DNA of 64,000 nucleotides from Castor canadensis. Taxonomy: Eukaryota > Chordata > Mammalia > Rodentia > Castoridae. The position numbers and the translations under genes were made by a program. The notes below the pieces were generated by a model, which was not told the DNA's origin, did not search any database, and was given only the letters and a program-made list of their open reading frames with translations. Of this stretch, positions 37,041 through 48,105 are shown piece by piece. Numbering within the stretch: the first letter of the stretch is position 1; each line of letters opens with the position of its first letter. The DNA lies in assembly GCF_047511655.1 (NCBI RefSeq), contig NC_133402.1, positions 67,770,951 through 67,834,950 on the forward strand. The letters are read 5' to 3'.

Positions 37041-37560
37041 CATTTAAAAATCCCTTTTACTTAAGGCCAGTTGACTTTTATTTGGAGAGAGTGCAATGTT
37101 TACGTTAGCAGAATAAAAAAAAAAAAACAGAACAAAGGGTATTTGTTAAAATAATGAAAATCTGAAAATGTGAGCTATAAAAATCAGTGCGACCACAAAA
37201 GTATGGAAGAGTGATTTGGATTTCTTAAATGAACTTTAATTGTCTGATTTTTTTTGGTACCTCTTTATTTTCAATAACTTGCGTTTTTATCATTTTGGTG
37301 ATTGCATTTTTTCACAGCTCCCTCTGCTTAAACATAATGCTTTTATTCTTGTCTCTGGGAGCTGTTGGGAAGGATTACTATTATGACAAGCTGCACAGAA
37401 GCTTTTGCATGCTTTTCTCCCACTGCTCAGAGATGCTTCTCCTCTGCTATATTTGTAGCAGATGCAGTACTCCAGAGCATTCCTTCTGGATTTAGTTTCC
37501 AGGACTGAGACCTTACATTTCTATACAGGAGTTACATACACTACATGTTCACATAAGATC
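37041..37560. other. Non-repeat block, possible conserved element
   Basis: The frame 37229-37495 is open for 88 codons but starts in AT-rich DNA and has no family I recognise. The block contains ttaaatgaactttaattgtc and gatgcagtactccagagcat and has no transposon. It could be a conserved non-coding element. An exon is less likely. Confidence 0.25.
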
Positions 37561-37610
37561 TACCCAGTTGGCCAGTTTTCCTGAGTTCCATTGGGTCCTT
37601 CAAGGATCCA

Positions 37611-37626
37611 ATGGTGACGTCACCAT
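37611..37626. promoter_or_regulatory. Palindromic CRE site (TGACGTCA)
   Basis: The 16-bp perfect palindrome atggtgacgtcaccat is centred on TGACGTCA. Just upstream, 37591-37611 forms a near-perfect hairpin (ttgggtcctt, c, aaggatccaa, one mismatch). It is the second such site within 2.4 kb. Regulatory use is inferred. Confidence 0.45.
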
Positions 37627-38840
37627 CTTATGTCATCTGTACAATTCTCATCGACCGTGCTTCATTTTGCAAGTAACTGCAAAACTGTCTTCAGTGCTTA
37701 TTGTGAGGTCCTACAAGATGCTTTTATATTAAGTCCAAATTCTAACCATCTAAAATGTTTGCTTTTTTCTCTTTGGTGATTCTTATTGTGGTAAAAGAAA
37801 ATTGCATCAGTATCTTCTGAAAGTGTTAATTTTGGAATCTGTGACTCTTTTAACATCTTCTAATGACAAAAGGACATTGGTAGGAACTAAACCTCTTCCA
37901 GTTTTGTCCACATCACACCTGTTTTATACAGAATTCAACCCAGGCAAAAAAGGAGTCACTGCTGTGTTCAAAACATGGTTGTCATCTAATTATGTTTGGA
38001 ATCCCAAGAAAACAAATGACACGAGCACTTGTAGCTTCTCAGTCTAAAGTCTTCCTGTAAAAATATTAGCATACTCTTTTTCCCCTGGGTTTGAAAATAG
38101 ATAGATTGTAGTAGGGCCTTTTCCTGGTTCTGATCAAGAATAATTTCACAGTGATATTGATTATGAGAGTTATTCTAACAGTCTAAACCAAGGCACCAAA
38201 ACAAAATTACAGGGTTTGCAATCACAGAGTACCAGTGCTCTTGACCCATTTTTATTCTGTGATTACATTTCTATGTCCCACAATTAAAAAGTAACTCTGG
38301 GAAATTCTCATTGGATAATGGACTCCTACAGGGAAGAGAATCTGCCTTGTTTTTCATTGCAATTGTGGGTGTCCTTTGGAAAATAGTCCCACTATTAATA
38401 TAAAACATATTTGTCAAATTGGATTTTGAACTCATGAGTATTTTTGCTCAGCAGTTTTAGTGCTCTGTTAATTTCCTGTTAAATTTAGTGCCACCTTTTG
38501 TCTTACTTATTCTGCTCTCTTGTCATGTGTTACTTTGAATTCGCCACTGTGAATCAAACAGACCTTGTATTTTCCACTAACTAGTTTAACACAATGTGTA
38601 TTTAAAATAGAAAAATTAAAAAAGACAAAATCAAAATAGTTCTGAATTCCTCACCCAGAGGTAATCATAATGAATGTTTTAATGGCTATAGTAGCAGTCC
38701 TCCCTCTGCAAAAAATGTCACAAATGTATGTTCCAAAAAGTAGGATCATATTACAAATGCTATTTTGAAACAACAACAACAAAGAAACAACTAGAGCATC
38801 ACTTTTAGTAATGACATTTTTTCCACTAAACATTTTCATG
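37627..38840. other. AT-rich unique DNA
   Basis: The 81-codon frame at 37802-38047 has no recognisable domain, and no repeat is seen. Confidence 0.4.
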
Positions 38841-38959
38841 TACAGTCATGTATCACTTAATGATAGGGATGATATTTCCTGAGAAATGGGTGGTTAAGAG
38901 ATTTGCTGAGTGGACCTCACAGTGTGTTTACACAAACGTAGATGGTACAGCCTATTACA

Positions 38960-39025
38960 CACATAGGGTATGTGGTATGTACACATACACACATACATAT
39001 ACGTGTATACATACACATATATAGA
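38960..39025. repeat. CA/TA-rich microsatellite
   Basis: Mixed ACAC, ATAC and TATA units inside the Tigger-like element. Confidence 0.75.
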
Positions 39026-39303
39026 GACAGATAAAGAGAGACTTCTTGATCCTGGGGCACTGCTGAGCAAAATGAAAAGAGATTACATCAAACATTAGAG
39101 ACAATGACACATCAAGAATCATGGGAGATACAAGATCTATGAGGCTGCTGCCAGACTAATATTGCATTCTGTTTTAAGTAGACTTTTTGTGATAAACAGA
39201 AGCTATACACTCTAATGATAAGTGTATCACAGAAAGGACATTCATCAGTAGCAGTTACTTATCATCACCAAGCATCGAGTGCTATATGTAATTGTATGTG
39301 CTC

Positions 39304-39522
39304 AGCCAGGCACGATTGACTCATGCCTATAATCCTAGCTACTTAGGAGGCTGAGCTTGGGAGGATCGCAGCTCGGGGCCAGCCCTAGCAAATAGTTCAG
39401 GAGACCCCCCATCTCCAAAATAACCAGAGCAAAATGAACTGGAGTTACAGCTCAAGCAGCAGACTGCCTGCTTTGCAAGTGCAAAATCCTGAGTTCAAAC
39501 CCAAGTCACACCAAAAATAAGA
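39304..39522 (+). mobile_element. B1-ID dimeric SINE
   Basis: The B1 half carries ctcatgcctataatcctagc and ggaggctgagcttgggagga. The ID half carries ggagttacagctcaagcagc and cctgagttcaaacccaag. The flanks gtatgtgctc (39294-39303) and gtgtgtgctc (39523-39532) are a 10-bp target-site duplication with one mismatch. This is the best-preserved dimer in the window. Confidence 0.92.
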
Positions 39523-40006
39523 GTGTGTGCTCCACTTGACCATGAGTGACAGTGCAGCACAGTAGGTTTGCACAAACCTCCCACAAACGTGGGAGTGATA
39601 CGTCACACTACAACATTGTTAAGGTCACAAAGACACAGAAAGGCTGGTATTTTTGGCTCCACTGAAACCTTTCCAAATCACAGTCACATCTTCACTACAA
39701 CCCAAGCCTTATCATGTGTCCAGTGAATGACTAAAAATGCTGCCTACTGGCAGCCCAAGTCTCAGAACCTAAAAGTGCATTTGGTTTTTTCCTGCACAAA
39801 ATTTTCAACCTTAGAAAATATCTCACACACACAAAAAAAAGATTTCCAGTTGTTTTGATAAACCAAAAAATTAACCACCCTGGGCTAGCCTCCCCAACAG
39901 CTGCCACTTGCTAGAGCCACCTGTACTGACTCTCTGTTTCCACCACCATCTTTGTTCTGTGCCCAGCCTACTTTGCTAATTCCAGTTGCCTTTTGTTTGA
40001 CTTTTT

Positions 40007-40299
40007 TGGGAGGAGGTACTGGGGTTCACACTCAGAACCTCACATTTGCTAGGCAGGTGATCTACCATGTGAGCCGCACCTCCAGCCTCTGGCTATTTTG
40101 GAGGTATTTTGCCCCTCCTGGCCTGGACTGTGATTCTCCTGTTTATGCTTCCTCCAGTGGCTGGGATACCAGGTGCACCAACACAGCACACCTGCTTTTT
40201 TCCATTGAGATGGGGTCTCATAAACTTTTTTGCCTGGCTGGCCTAAAACCCTGATCCTCCTGATCTCAGTCAAGTAGCTAGGATTACAGACTTGAGCAA
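40007..40299 (-). mobile_element. Composite B1-B1-ID SINE, antisense
   Basis: On plus, the ID complement comes first (ggggttcacactcagaacct, ttgctaggcaggtgatctac). Two B1 complements follow, with agtggctgggatacc and agtagctaggattacagact. The 11-bp repeats tttgacttttt at 39996-40006 and 40300-40310 flank it. Confidence 0.88.
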
Positions 40300-40310
40300 T
40301 TTGACTTTTT

Positions 40311-41547
40311 ATCTCCAATTAAATCCCTCTGACAGGATTTTTTCCCAGGAAAAACCTATAAAAGCCTTATCATAGCAAGCATTTTATACATTTTTTCATT
40401 GTAACATTATTCTGGTTTTGTTTTTCTTAGGATAAACCCTACTACTGGACCCACTGGGTGAAATGATATTTTTAAGTTATTTGATTCACACCATGAATTA
40501 CTGTGCAATTTTTTTCAGCATACATTCCTACCTTCAGCCTGTGAGCACTTGTTGTCACCCATGAGCGCTTATCTCCTTAGTCCAGGTAAGCCATGGTTTT
40601 CCTACTTAAGTACTATCAATCTGGAAAAGAGAAAGGAAATGGTAATTTTCATTATTGGTGGAGGAAGGTCTGCCATTGTTAAGTAAGTCAGTGTTTCTCT
40701 GCAAGCTGCCTGTATTACAATACCTACGTGCTTCTCCTCCATGAGAATATGGCTTCTAACATATTGTTAGAGGTAGAGTTTTCAGTCCAATCATTTTATT
40801 AATAATAACACAAAAATTCCATTGTCACAGACTTCCTGGCCACACTTCAGTTCCTCTGATTAACTGTCTCATGTAACTGAAGAAAACTTACAAAGAATAT
40901 TTTGCCTTTTCAATCCCCTGATTCATCCAGTGAATTGTAATGATACCCAAGCCTCTCCCATCACCTACTGCATGTGAGAAACCCAGTCCACCTGCCACCT
41001 TCCCCTTTGAGGGAAGAGTTACTTAGTATGAGTCATGCTAATTTCTAATTAATAACATCCTAGGTTATTAAAATAGCTCCGACCATGAGAGAGAAAAGTG
41101 AAGAAAAAGGATTACAACCATTGGATTCCAATTTGTTTTTATACCCACATTATGGGAAGTCTATATACCCGCAAAAGGAAGTCTAATCCTGTATTGTGAC
41201 TTCTGAGGGACCAAGAGCCTCTTTTTGCTTCACTTTACCACTCAGCACCACCAAAAATTGTTACATAAATATTTGTTAAATCCAGTGAATTTTACAATCA
41301 AACAAATCAGTTCTCGTGAAAGTGAAAGCTTTTCTGGCTTGTGACTCACATTTCTCCTCTGTGACATTTAGGTCTCTACTTGCTCATGTAATCAACTCAG
41401 AATCTCTTTGTATAAAAGGTCTCCAGTTCTAAAATAACAAAACAAAGGGTGCGTTTCAGATAATATTAATCTTTAAAAGACTTTACAACTAATAATGAAT
41501 ATGTTCAAATAGTTTCGTCAGCTATGTGTGTATATGTGTGTGTATTT
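40311..41547. other. Unique non-coding DNA
   Basis: No repeat or exon is recognised. Confidence 0.4.
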
Positions 41548-41745
41548 TTTTCAATATTTTTATTTTTATTGTTATGTTGAGGATACATCGTGACATTTAT
41601 AAAAGTTCTTATAATATATCATAGCTGGATTCACCTTCTCCAACATTCTCCTTTATCCCCCCCTCCATTCCTAGAATAATCTCAACAGGTCTCATTTTTC
41701 CATTTTCACACATGTATACAAAATATTTGCACTATAACATATATA
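41548..41745 (-). mobile_element. L1 3' UTR fragment (older lineage), antisense
   Basis: The blocks tttttattgttatgttgagg, tataaaagttcttataatat, cattctcctttatcccccc and ggtctcatttttccattttc match the older-lineage 3' UTR. An AT-rich tract follows to about 41795. Confidence 0.8.
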
Positions 41746-41795
41746 TGTAACTGTATTATATATATGCAACTATAACACACATACATATATATGAC

Positions 41796-42600
41796 TTAAT
41801 CTAGACAGTAGTATATTTTAGCTTTTGAAGACATGACTATTTGTAAGAAATTATAAGAATTAATAAAAAAAAAAAGTAACTCAAAAATCAAACATCCGAG
41901 TTTGAAGCCAGCCTGGGCTGTATATCCAGACCTTGGATATACAAAAAGTGAGTAAACTGCCAAACAGGCAATGAGTGTGGGCCACACTGAAGATGCAGGA
42001 ACATGCTTAGTTGGTAACTCAAATCCCCTCCTGACTCTGGTAACCAGCAGAGGACATGCAACGCAATGGGAATACACCATGTGCATGTATAGATATATAT
42101 AGTATTAAAATCACAAACAAAGAACGGTTACAAGAGCCACGCTTTATGAGTGCCTTATGACCAAAATGAGTCTTCCTTCAGCTCATTTCCTCTTTTATTT
42201 GGAAAGTCCTGCCACAATGATATGATTTAATTCTCTTTAAAAATCACTGGCAAAAAAAAAAATCAAACATCTATGAAAATTTCTAAAAGGAGGAAACTCC
42301 CTATGGGCAAAATATACCTTGGTGTGGGGGGTTCTTTTTCCCTTTCCCAGTAAAATCTTGCAACTTCCAAACCCGAAGAGAGCCAAGGGGAGAGTAGCCT
42401 TCTTTCTGCAATAAGACAACGTTGCAGGAAGACACTAACATCAGCATACATCACACCGTTATCACCAGGGAAACTTTTTCCCAAGAAATAATAGGAAGAG
42501 ATGAGCTAGGGTTACCTCATAAATCATATTTTGAATTGTGAATTTTTTCAGGTGACTAAACTGGAGGGTAGAAGATGGTAGACCATTTGCCATTTAATCC
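41796..42600. other. Unique non-coding DNA with a B1-like scrap
   Basis: At about 41899-41925 the phrase agtttgaagccagcctgggc resembles a B1 interior, but it is too short to call. The rest is unrecognised. Confidence 0.35.
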
Positions 42601-43060
42601 ATTTCATTTAAGGGATCACTAGCTACATTTAATGACATCCCAAAATAAACTTCCCACTCTGGAGCGCTGGGACCAGGAAAGCAGGCAGTGGAGGCAGGAA
42701 GGTGATTCTACTTTCATTTCATTTTCTTGAAGGGCAAAGGCAGTTTCTCATTCATAATAAGAAACTGACCCCAACGTGACAGAAGGTAAAAAGCGATTCC
42801 AGAGGCCTGGGGAGCCCGGGGTTCAAAATTGATATCTGCCCATGGTGATGGCAAATCGTTTCCTTCTGCAGAAATTCAAGACGGGGCCCCTGCCTCCTAG
42901 GAATTTAGAAATTCTGGTGGCTACTAATCCATTTAAATAATAGATGTTTTATAGGGCAAAATATAAGCAGGACCAGCACTTGATTTGGGGAAATGGTTCA
43001 TCGTGATAATCTACATTATTCAAAGAACCTGAGACTTAGCAGAGAGCTAGTTCATTGGAC
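42601..43060. other. Non-repeat block, possible conserved element
   Basis: There is no transposon. It carries catttaatgacatccc, aatccatttaaataatagat and cgtgataatctacattattc. It is less AT-rich than its surroundings. It is a candidate for conservation testing only. Confidence 0.25.
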
Positions 43061-43304
43061 ACTTGAGTATTTTTAGTCAACAGTACTTCAGTGACACCGC
43101 TTTGTCAAACTGCTTATGCATGTGAAGTTCTGAAGCTTTTTTCTTGTATTTTCTTATCTTGGATTTGTGAATTATATCCTTTGTCTTCTTTTTTGGTTTC
43201 AGGTGCAAAAGCATCCACATAGGTAGTACCACTCCAAAAGCAGTCTTTAGTAAGTACATAGCTATTGCACAGTGGGGTAGTTTAGCTAGAGTCAGGATAT
43301 AACC

Positions 43305-43533
43305 TTTATTATTTTTTTATTATTGTTGTTGTTGTGCTCACGGTACATTTAAATTTGTGGCATTTACACAAATTTACAAAAGTTCTTACGGTAATACCAA
43401 ATATCTCACACTTGAATTCACCCCCTCCACCATTCTCTTTTATCCCCTCTTCCCCTGCTTCCTGCAAGTTTCAGCAGGTCTAACTTTTCCATTTACATAC
43501 ATGTGTGCACAGTATTTGCACCATACTCACCCT
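43305..43533 (-). mobile_element. L1 3' UTR fragment (older lineage), antisense
   Basis: The blocks ttgttgttgttgtgctcacg, cacttgaattcaccccctcc, cattctcttttatcccctct and gtgcacagtatttgcaccat are diagnostic. It is 5'-truncated. Confidence 0.82.
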
Positions 43534-44314
43534 CCCTAACAGGATCTGACTGTGTCTTTCAGGACCAGGAATATTCTGCATTGCTTTTCTCCTTTCTAGG
43601 GGCCTGAAGTCTAATTACTGAAATCTACTGAATAGATCCTCTAGGATCTATTCAGTCTTCATGAGTTTGTACCCAATCTTATAATCAATAACTACTAGTG
43701 GAACATAGAAAGAGGGATGTGGCCTGCAGAGTTACCCATAGTATGTTTAACATGCACTTCACTGGAGACTTGGCTCCCTACAGGTCGTAAGTTGGAGCAT
43801 CAGCGAGCCACTGCGGCTGACGATGTTGGTATAGATGAAAGTTTATAACTACTATTCTAAACTCATCTACTCAGATACACATTTACGTTTCTATCCTCAG
43901 AACATCTTAAATGAGTGAGTCATGAATGCATTGAATAGATACACACTTTTCACATCCTTTGATATTTTAAACATTTGCACAATAGGAAAGTCTCCCTTCT
44001 CCCAGAGGCCACATCTGTGAACCTTCTGAATCCATCATTCTTTCCATGGATCTGCCCTTGATCGGGAAAACTCAGGGCTTGGGGAAGGTGGAGAGAACTC
44101 CCCATCTGCTAGTCATTGATTCTTCTAAAAGTCAATACCTATACTGCTTCAGCCTTTAAATGATGTTATCAGTGGGAAGTCAGCAGGATAGAGGGACAAG
44201 CATTTCCGCATTGCTAGAGGGGCTAGCTGCCCCCAAACTTGGTGCTCTTCCTTTCCGTACTGCACCTTGCCATGAAGAAGTACCTTCCAGCACAAGTGTG
44301 TATTGCCTGGCTCT
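43534..44314. other. Unique non-coding DNA with a perfect hairpin
   Basis: The 14-bp inverted repeat at 43627-43656 is listed separately. Otherwise nothing is recognised. Confidence 0.4.
43627..43656. repeat. Perfect 14-bp inverted repeat
   Basis: The arm actgaatagatcct, a 2-nt ct spacer, and the arm aggatctattcagt pair without mismatch. As DNA this is nearly a continuous 30-bp palindrome. Confidence 0.92.
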
Positions 44315-44615
44315 TCTGGCTTCTAGATGTGCTCAATGGAGTAGACCTTGCCCATGCACTCCTCCAAACAGAAGTGGAAAGTGTCACTCTGGCTAAGACA
44401 TTTTAAGACATAGATATGCCTCCTCCTCCTCCCTCTCTCATCTCTGCAGGATGGATACCAGAGAGTCTTGGGGATGAGCAGGACCACAAGATGGAAAGAA
44501 TCTGGACCCTCAAACCACCATATGGGAACACAAGAACACACACTAATCTCTCACAAGCTTTATGAAGTCAAGCCACTGGATTTTGAGCATTCACTTATGA
44601 GAACAGCAAGAGTGC
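44315..44615 (+). mobile_element. Ancient interspersed repeat, family not assigned
   Basis: The phrases gaagtggaaagtgtcactct, ggaccacaagatggaaagaa, tctggaccctcaaac and gaagtcaagccactggattt resemble an old eutherian repeat whose usual text includes acaagatggaaggagcctgg and taagccactgagatttt. The copy is diverged and I cannot name the family. Confidence 0.5.
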
Positions 44616-45339
44616 TCCTGAAGGATGTGGTCCTGTTACACTTTATGCTCCAGCAGTAGTGAACTATGTGCAATTGATAGATCAGCCATGTGGCTTCAGA
44701 CTCCATGTGCTTACACACAACCGTCCTGCTTCACTACACATGCTTCTCTACCTGTTCTTTCTCCGTTCTGGCCCATTTTCCTTTACTGATTCTTAGGATT
44801 CCCTAAAACCCTAGCACTTTCTGCAAGCACTGCTCTGCCACTGGGCTCCATTCCTGCCATCTACTTCTGTGGTTCACATGCAATCTCACTTCTGCACATG
44901 ACAGTATTTTAGAACTCTGCTTATAAATATGCCAAGCTTACAACGTAAGCTTCTACCTTTTAAAACTCCTGGCAGACTAGCAATATGTAAGGGGTGATTT
45001 ATGACTGAATGCTGGTTTCCTGTCTTGTTAGAGTTTTGTTTATTTTAACTTAATCTTATCCATGGTGGATCAGAAAAAGAATCTGTTTGGCCCTGGAAGG
45101 TGGAAACAGCCATTCATGGAAGGAATCCTGGTATTGCTGTTTACTCGTGAGCAAGAGCAATGCAAACTTGCTTTCCTAGATTCTTTATATTGGCAGAGGT
45201 TTAAAGGAAACAGATCTTGATATAGGTGTGGCCTGTTTCCCTAGGGTAAGACCTTTATGGCAGGAACCATTTATATGTTCATACAAATGGATTTCATTTT
45301 AAAAGAGAAAGTCCCTTTTCCTAGAAATCTGTGAAGATT
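44616..45339. other. Unique non-coding DNA
   Basis: Nothing is recognised. Confidence 0.4.
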
Positions 45340-45410
45340 AAATGATGTGTGTGATGTGTGTGAGACACCTAGAATGGGCCCTGAAGGTAGCGAGCATTCA
45401 ATACAAGTTG
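45340..45410 (+). mobile_element. MIR 3' part
   Basis: The words gaagattaaatgatgtgtgt and gagacacctagaatgggccc, then gcgagcattcaata, match the MIR tail (aggattaaatgag and agtaagtgctcaataa). Confidence 0.6.
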
Positions 45411-45487
45411 GGAAATGTGCCTAAGAATAATGTCAATCCCAGATAACTTTGGCTACACAGAACCCACATGGTGTAATACCATTAGTG

Positions 45488-46025
45488 GTTTTTCTCCTTG
45501 TGCTGGGTGGGGTACATTGTGGCATTTACAAAGGTTCTTACAATGTATCAAATATATCATACTTGAATTCACCCCCTCCATCATTCTCCCCATCTCCCTC
45601 TCCCCCAATTCCTGGAACAGTTTCAACAGGTCTCAACCGTATTTGCACCATCTTCACCATCCTTCACCATTTCCCCACATCATCCCCCTTCCACTGGTAC
45701 GAACCTCCCCAGGAAGAACCTGTTCTGACCTCCTGTTCTCTGATTTTGCAAAAGAAAAACAATGACATTTTTGTTTTAAGATAGCTACACAGGGAGTTTC
45801 CTTTGACATTTCCATGTGTATATGTATTATAACCTGAATTTGTTCATGTCCTCTATTTTTCTTCTTTCTACCACAGTGCCTTTCTTATGGTAGCTTCAAC
45901 AGCTTTAAAATTTTTTATATTCATTCTTACATAGAAAGTACATCAACCATATTCACCTTCTTAACTTCCTTCTTTTACCCTCCCTCTCTCTTATGTGGCC
46001 TCCCCTTCCTATGACCTGTCAAAGC
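45488..46025 (-). mobile_element. L1 3' UTR (older lineage), antisense, long copy
   Basis: From tttttctccttgtgctgggt through tcactggtac-like blocks, cctgttctctgattttgcaa, atagctacacagggagtttc and cttctttctaccacagtgcc to cttacatagaaagtacatca, this is one of the longest 3' UTR copies. It breaks off near 46025, before ORF2. I found no clear target-site duplication. Confidence 0.87.
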
Positions 46026-47435
46026 AACTTTTTCATACTGAATCCTTTTTCTGTGGCAACGCTGAAGAATGGTTTATGAAGAAGAACATGAAATGCTGTG
46101 TTGGGATTCATAAGGCATAACTAATCTTTTGCAAACTTTTCTGAATCTTTCATTTAGCACACTTGAGACAGGTTGTTTTCAATTTAGAACAAGAACCTCT
46201 CATTGAATTTTTCTTTTTAAATTATATTTTATTCTACTGAGTAGTTTTACGTTGGTCCCCATAAAACTTACATTGTAAAAAAATAAATAAGAGCTCATTT
46301 GATAAGACCATTACCTTATGTTCATGGCTGCCAGCCTTATTCTATTGAATCCACATTTGCCGGTGGCGCTACTTTGTATCTAATTTGTGACTTTACAAGG
46401 TGAACCTTGCATCATTTTCCTCTGCCTCTGTTTCATTTATCTAAATGAAAACAGTTTCTCTTAATGCATAGGTTTGCTTGATAAGCCATTAATACCACAG
46501 ATGGGCCCTGAAATGCTCATAAAGAAGCATCACAATAAATATTTATTGTTTTTATATGCAGACACACAAACCCTGGGTATCTTTAATATGGCTGGCTACT
46601 CGGTTTTGCTTTTAATAGAGCTTTTTTACTTGATTTCATTTTCTCAAATAATTGCCCTTTCTCTAAGGGTTATTTGAGGAGAAGGGGCAGCTGGTGAGTA
46701 GAATGAATATTGAAATATGTGAAAATGAGGCTGGTGGTACATTTAAATTGATTAGAAGAAGACTGAAATGAAATGAGGGTCAAGTGTTTTGTATATAAAT
46801 GGATGAACTTGTATGGAATTTATCTAACTGAGAAAAATATCTGTGTTAAACACAGTATTTCATAAACACAACATCTGGGAAAACAGTTCTTAGCTTACAA
46901 AATTTCATAGAGGGTTATTCTCAAAAGGGAAAACAGCCCCTGAGGAAGCTAGTGGGGTTTTCTTTAGCCTCCGTGTCCTTTATGGCTGGTGCCTCGTATA
47001 TTTTTAAATCATATTTACATTCTGAATGCCTCTACATTGTGATGATCAGTATTTGCTCAACTTTGAAATAATCCTTAATATCTATTTAAATGAATTAATT
47101 TCATTAAACAAAATGTAATGGATTCAAGGATTTCTCTCCGTTTGGCAGAACACTGTGAAAGTATCTCACTAGACGTATGGTCCCCGAGAGTCCCGAGTAC
47201 CTGGTCTGAGGGGGATTGCCACCATCATGCCAGGAAAACAAAGACAGGAAGTCAGCCTCGGTGGCTACCAGAGAAGTCTTGTTTGAATGCTGTAGTAATC
47301 AGATTGGGATCAAAGATGTGGCAAAATAAGAACTAGGGGGTAAAAAGAGAAGTGGGATTCTATGAGAGGAAAACATCACCAGAGCTTCAAGATTTGCAAA
47401 GAAGGCTACCACTATGTCTATATTGCTAGACCACT
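46026..47435. other. Non-repeat DNA, possible conserved block at 46.1-46.8 kb
   Basis: About 46120-46780 contains no transposon. It carries words such as gcttgataagccattaatac and cacaataaatatttattgtt, the latter near-palindromic. The rest is unique and AT-rich. Confidence 0.3.
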
Positions 47436-47635
47436 TTTTAAATTTGTTTTGTCTTTGGTTCTGGGTGGGGGTACATTGGAGTATTTGCAAAAGTTCTTAC
47501 AATGTATCAAATATCTCATACTTGAATTCACCCCCCCCACACACTGCTCTTTTTCATTCCACCTCCCTCCATTCCTGAACAGTTTCAACAGGTATCATTT
47601 TTGCATTTAATTACATGTGTATACATGATTTGTGC

Positions 47636-47760
47636 CATCTCCCTCCAGCCCCCCTCCACCTCACACCCCCTCCACGCCCCACCCCCTACCCCTTCTAACC
47701 TCCAAGCCCCACTCCCCCACACACCCCCAACCCCTCCACCCCTCACGATCCCCACCCCTG
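47636..47760. repeat. C-rich expanded tract in the L1 3' UTR
   Basis: The plus strand here is nearly all C, with CT, CA and CCC steps. The sense (L1) strand is correspondingly G- and purine-rich. The other older-lineage copies have a shorter, less C-rich version, so it probably expanded in this copy. The two frames across it are artefacts. Confidence 0.75.
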
Positions 47761-48105
47761 CCTCCTGGAAGAACCTGTTCTGCCCTCCTGTTCTCTGATT
47801 TTGTGGAAGAAGAAACATAGAAGATTATAAGAAAAACATATCAATTTTGCTATACAGGCAGATTCCTTGTGTTGTTTCCATGCATATGTGTATTACAACC
47901 CAAATTGGTTCATCTCTACCAGTCCTCTTCACTACATCCTAGTCCCTTCCATAGTGGCCTCTGCCAGTTTAATATTTGTTACTTTACAGTGAGCACATGA
48001 ACCACATTCAAGTTTTTGGTTTTCTTCTCTTGCCCTATCCCTCCCTTGCACAGCCTCCCCTTAGAGTGACCCATGTTCCACAATATTGCTGCATTTGTTT
48101 TAGTT

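Larger units (their letters stand above)
38841..39733 (+). mobile_element. Tigger-like DNA transposon, split by a SINE
   Basis: The left end reads tacagtcatgtatcacttaa, and the element continues tttacacaaacgtagatggt and acagcctattacacacatag. The right part has tgcacaaacctcccacaaac and cgtcacactacaacattgtt and ends cagtgaatgacta. The order matches a Tigger-family element of eutherians, with TA borders. A CA/TA microsatellite (38975-39022) and a SINE (39304-39522) interrupt it. No transposase frame is present. Confidence 0.7.
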
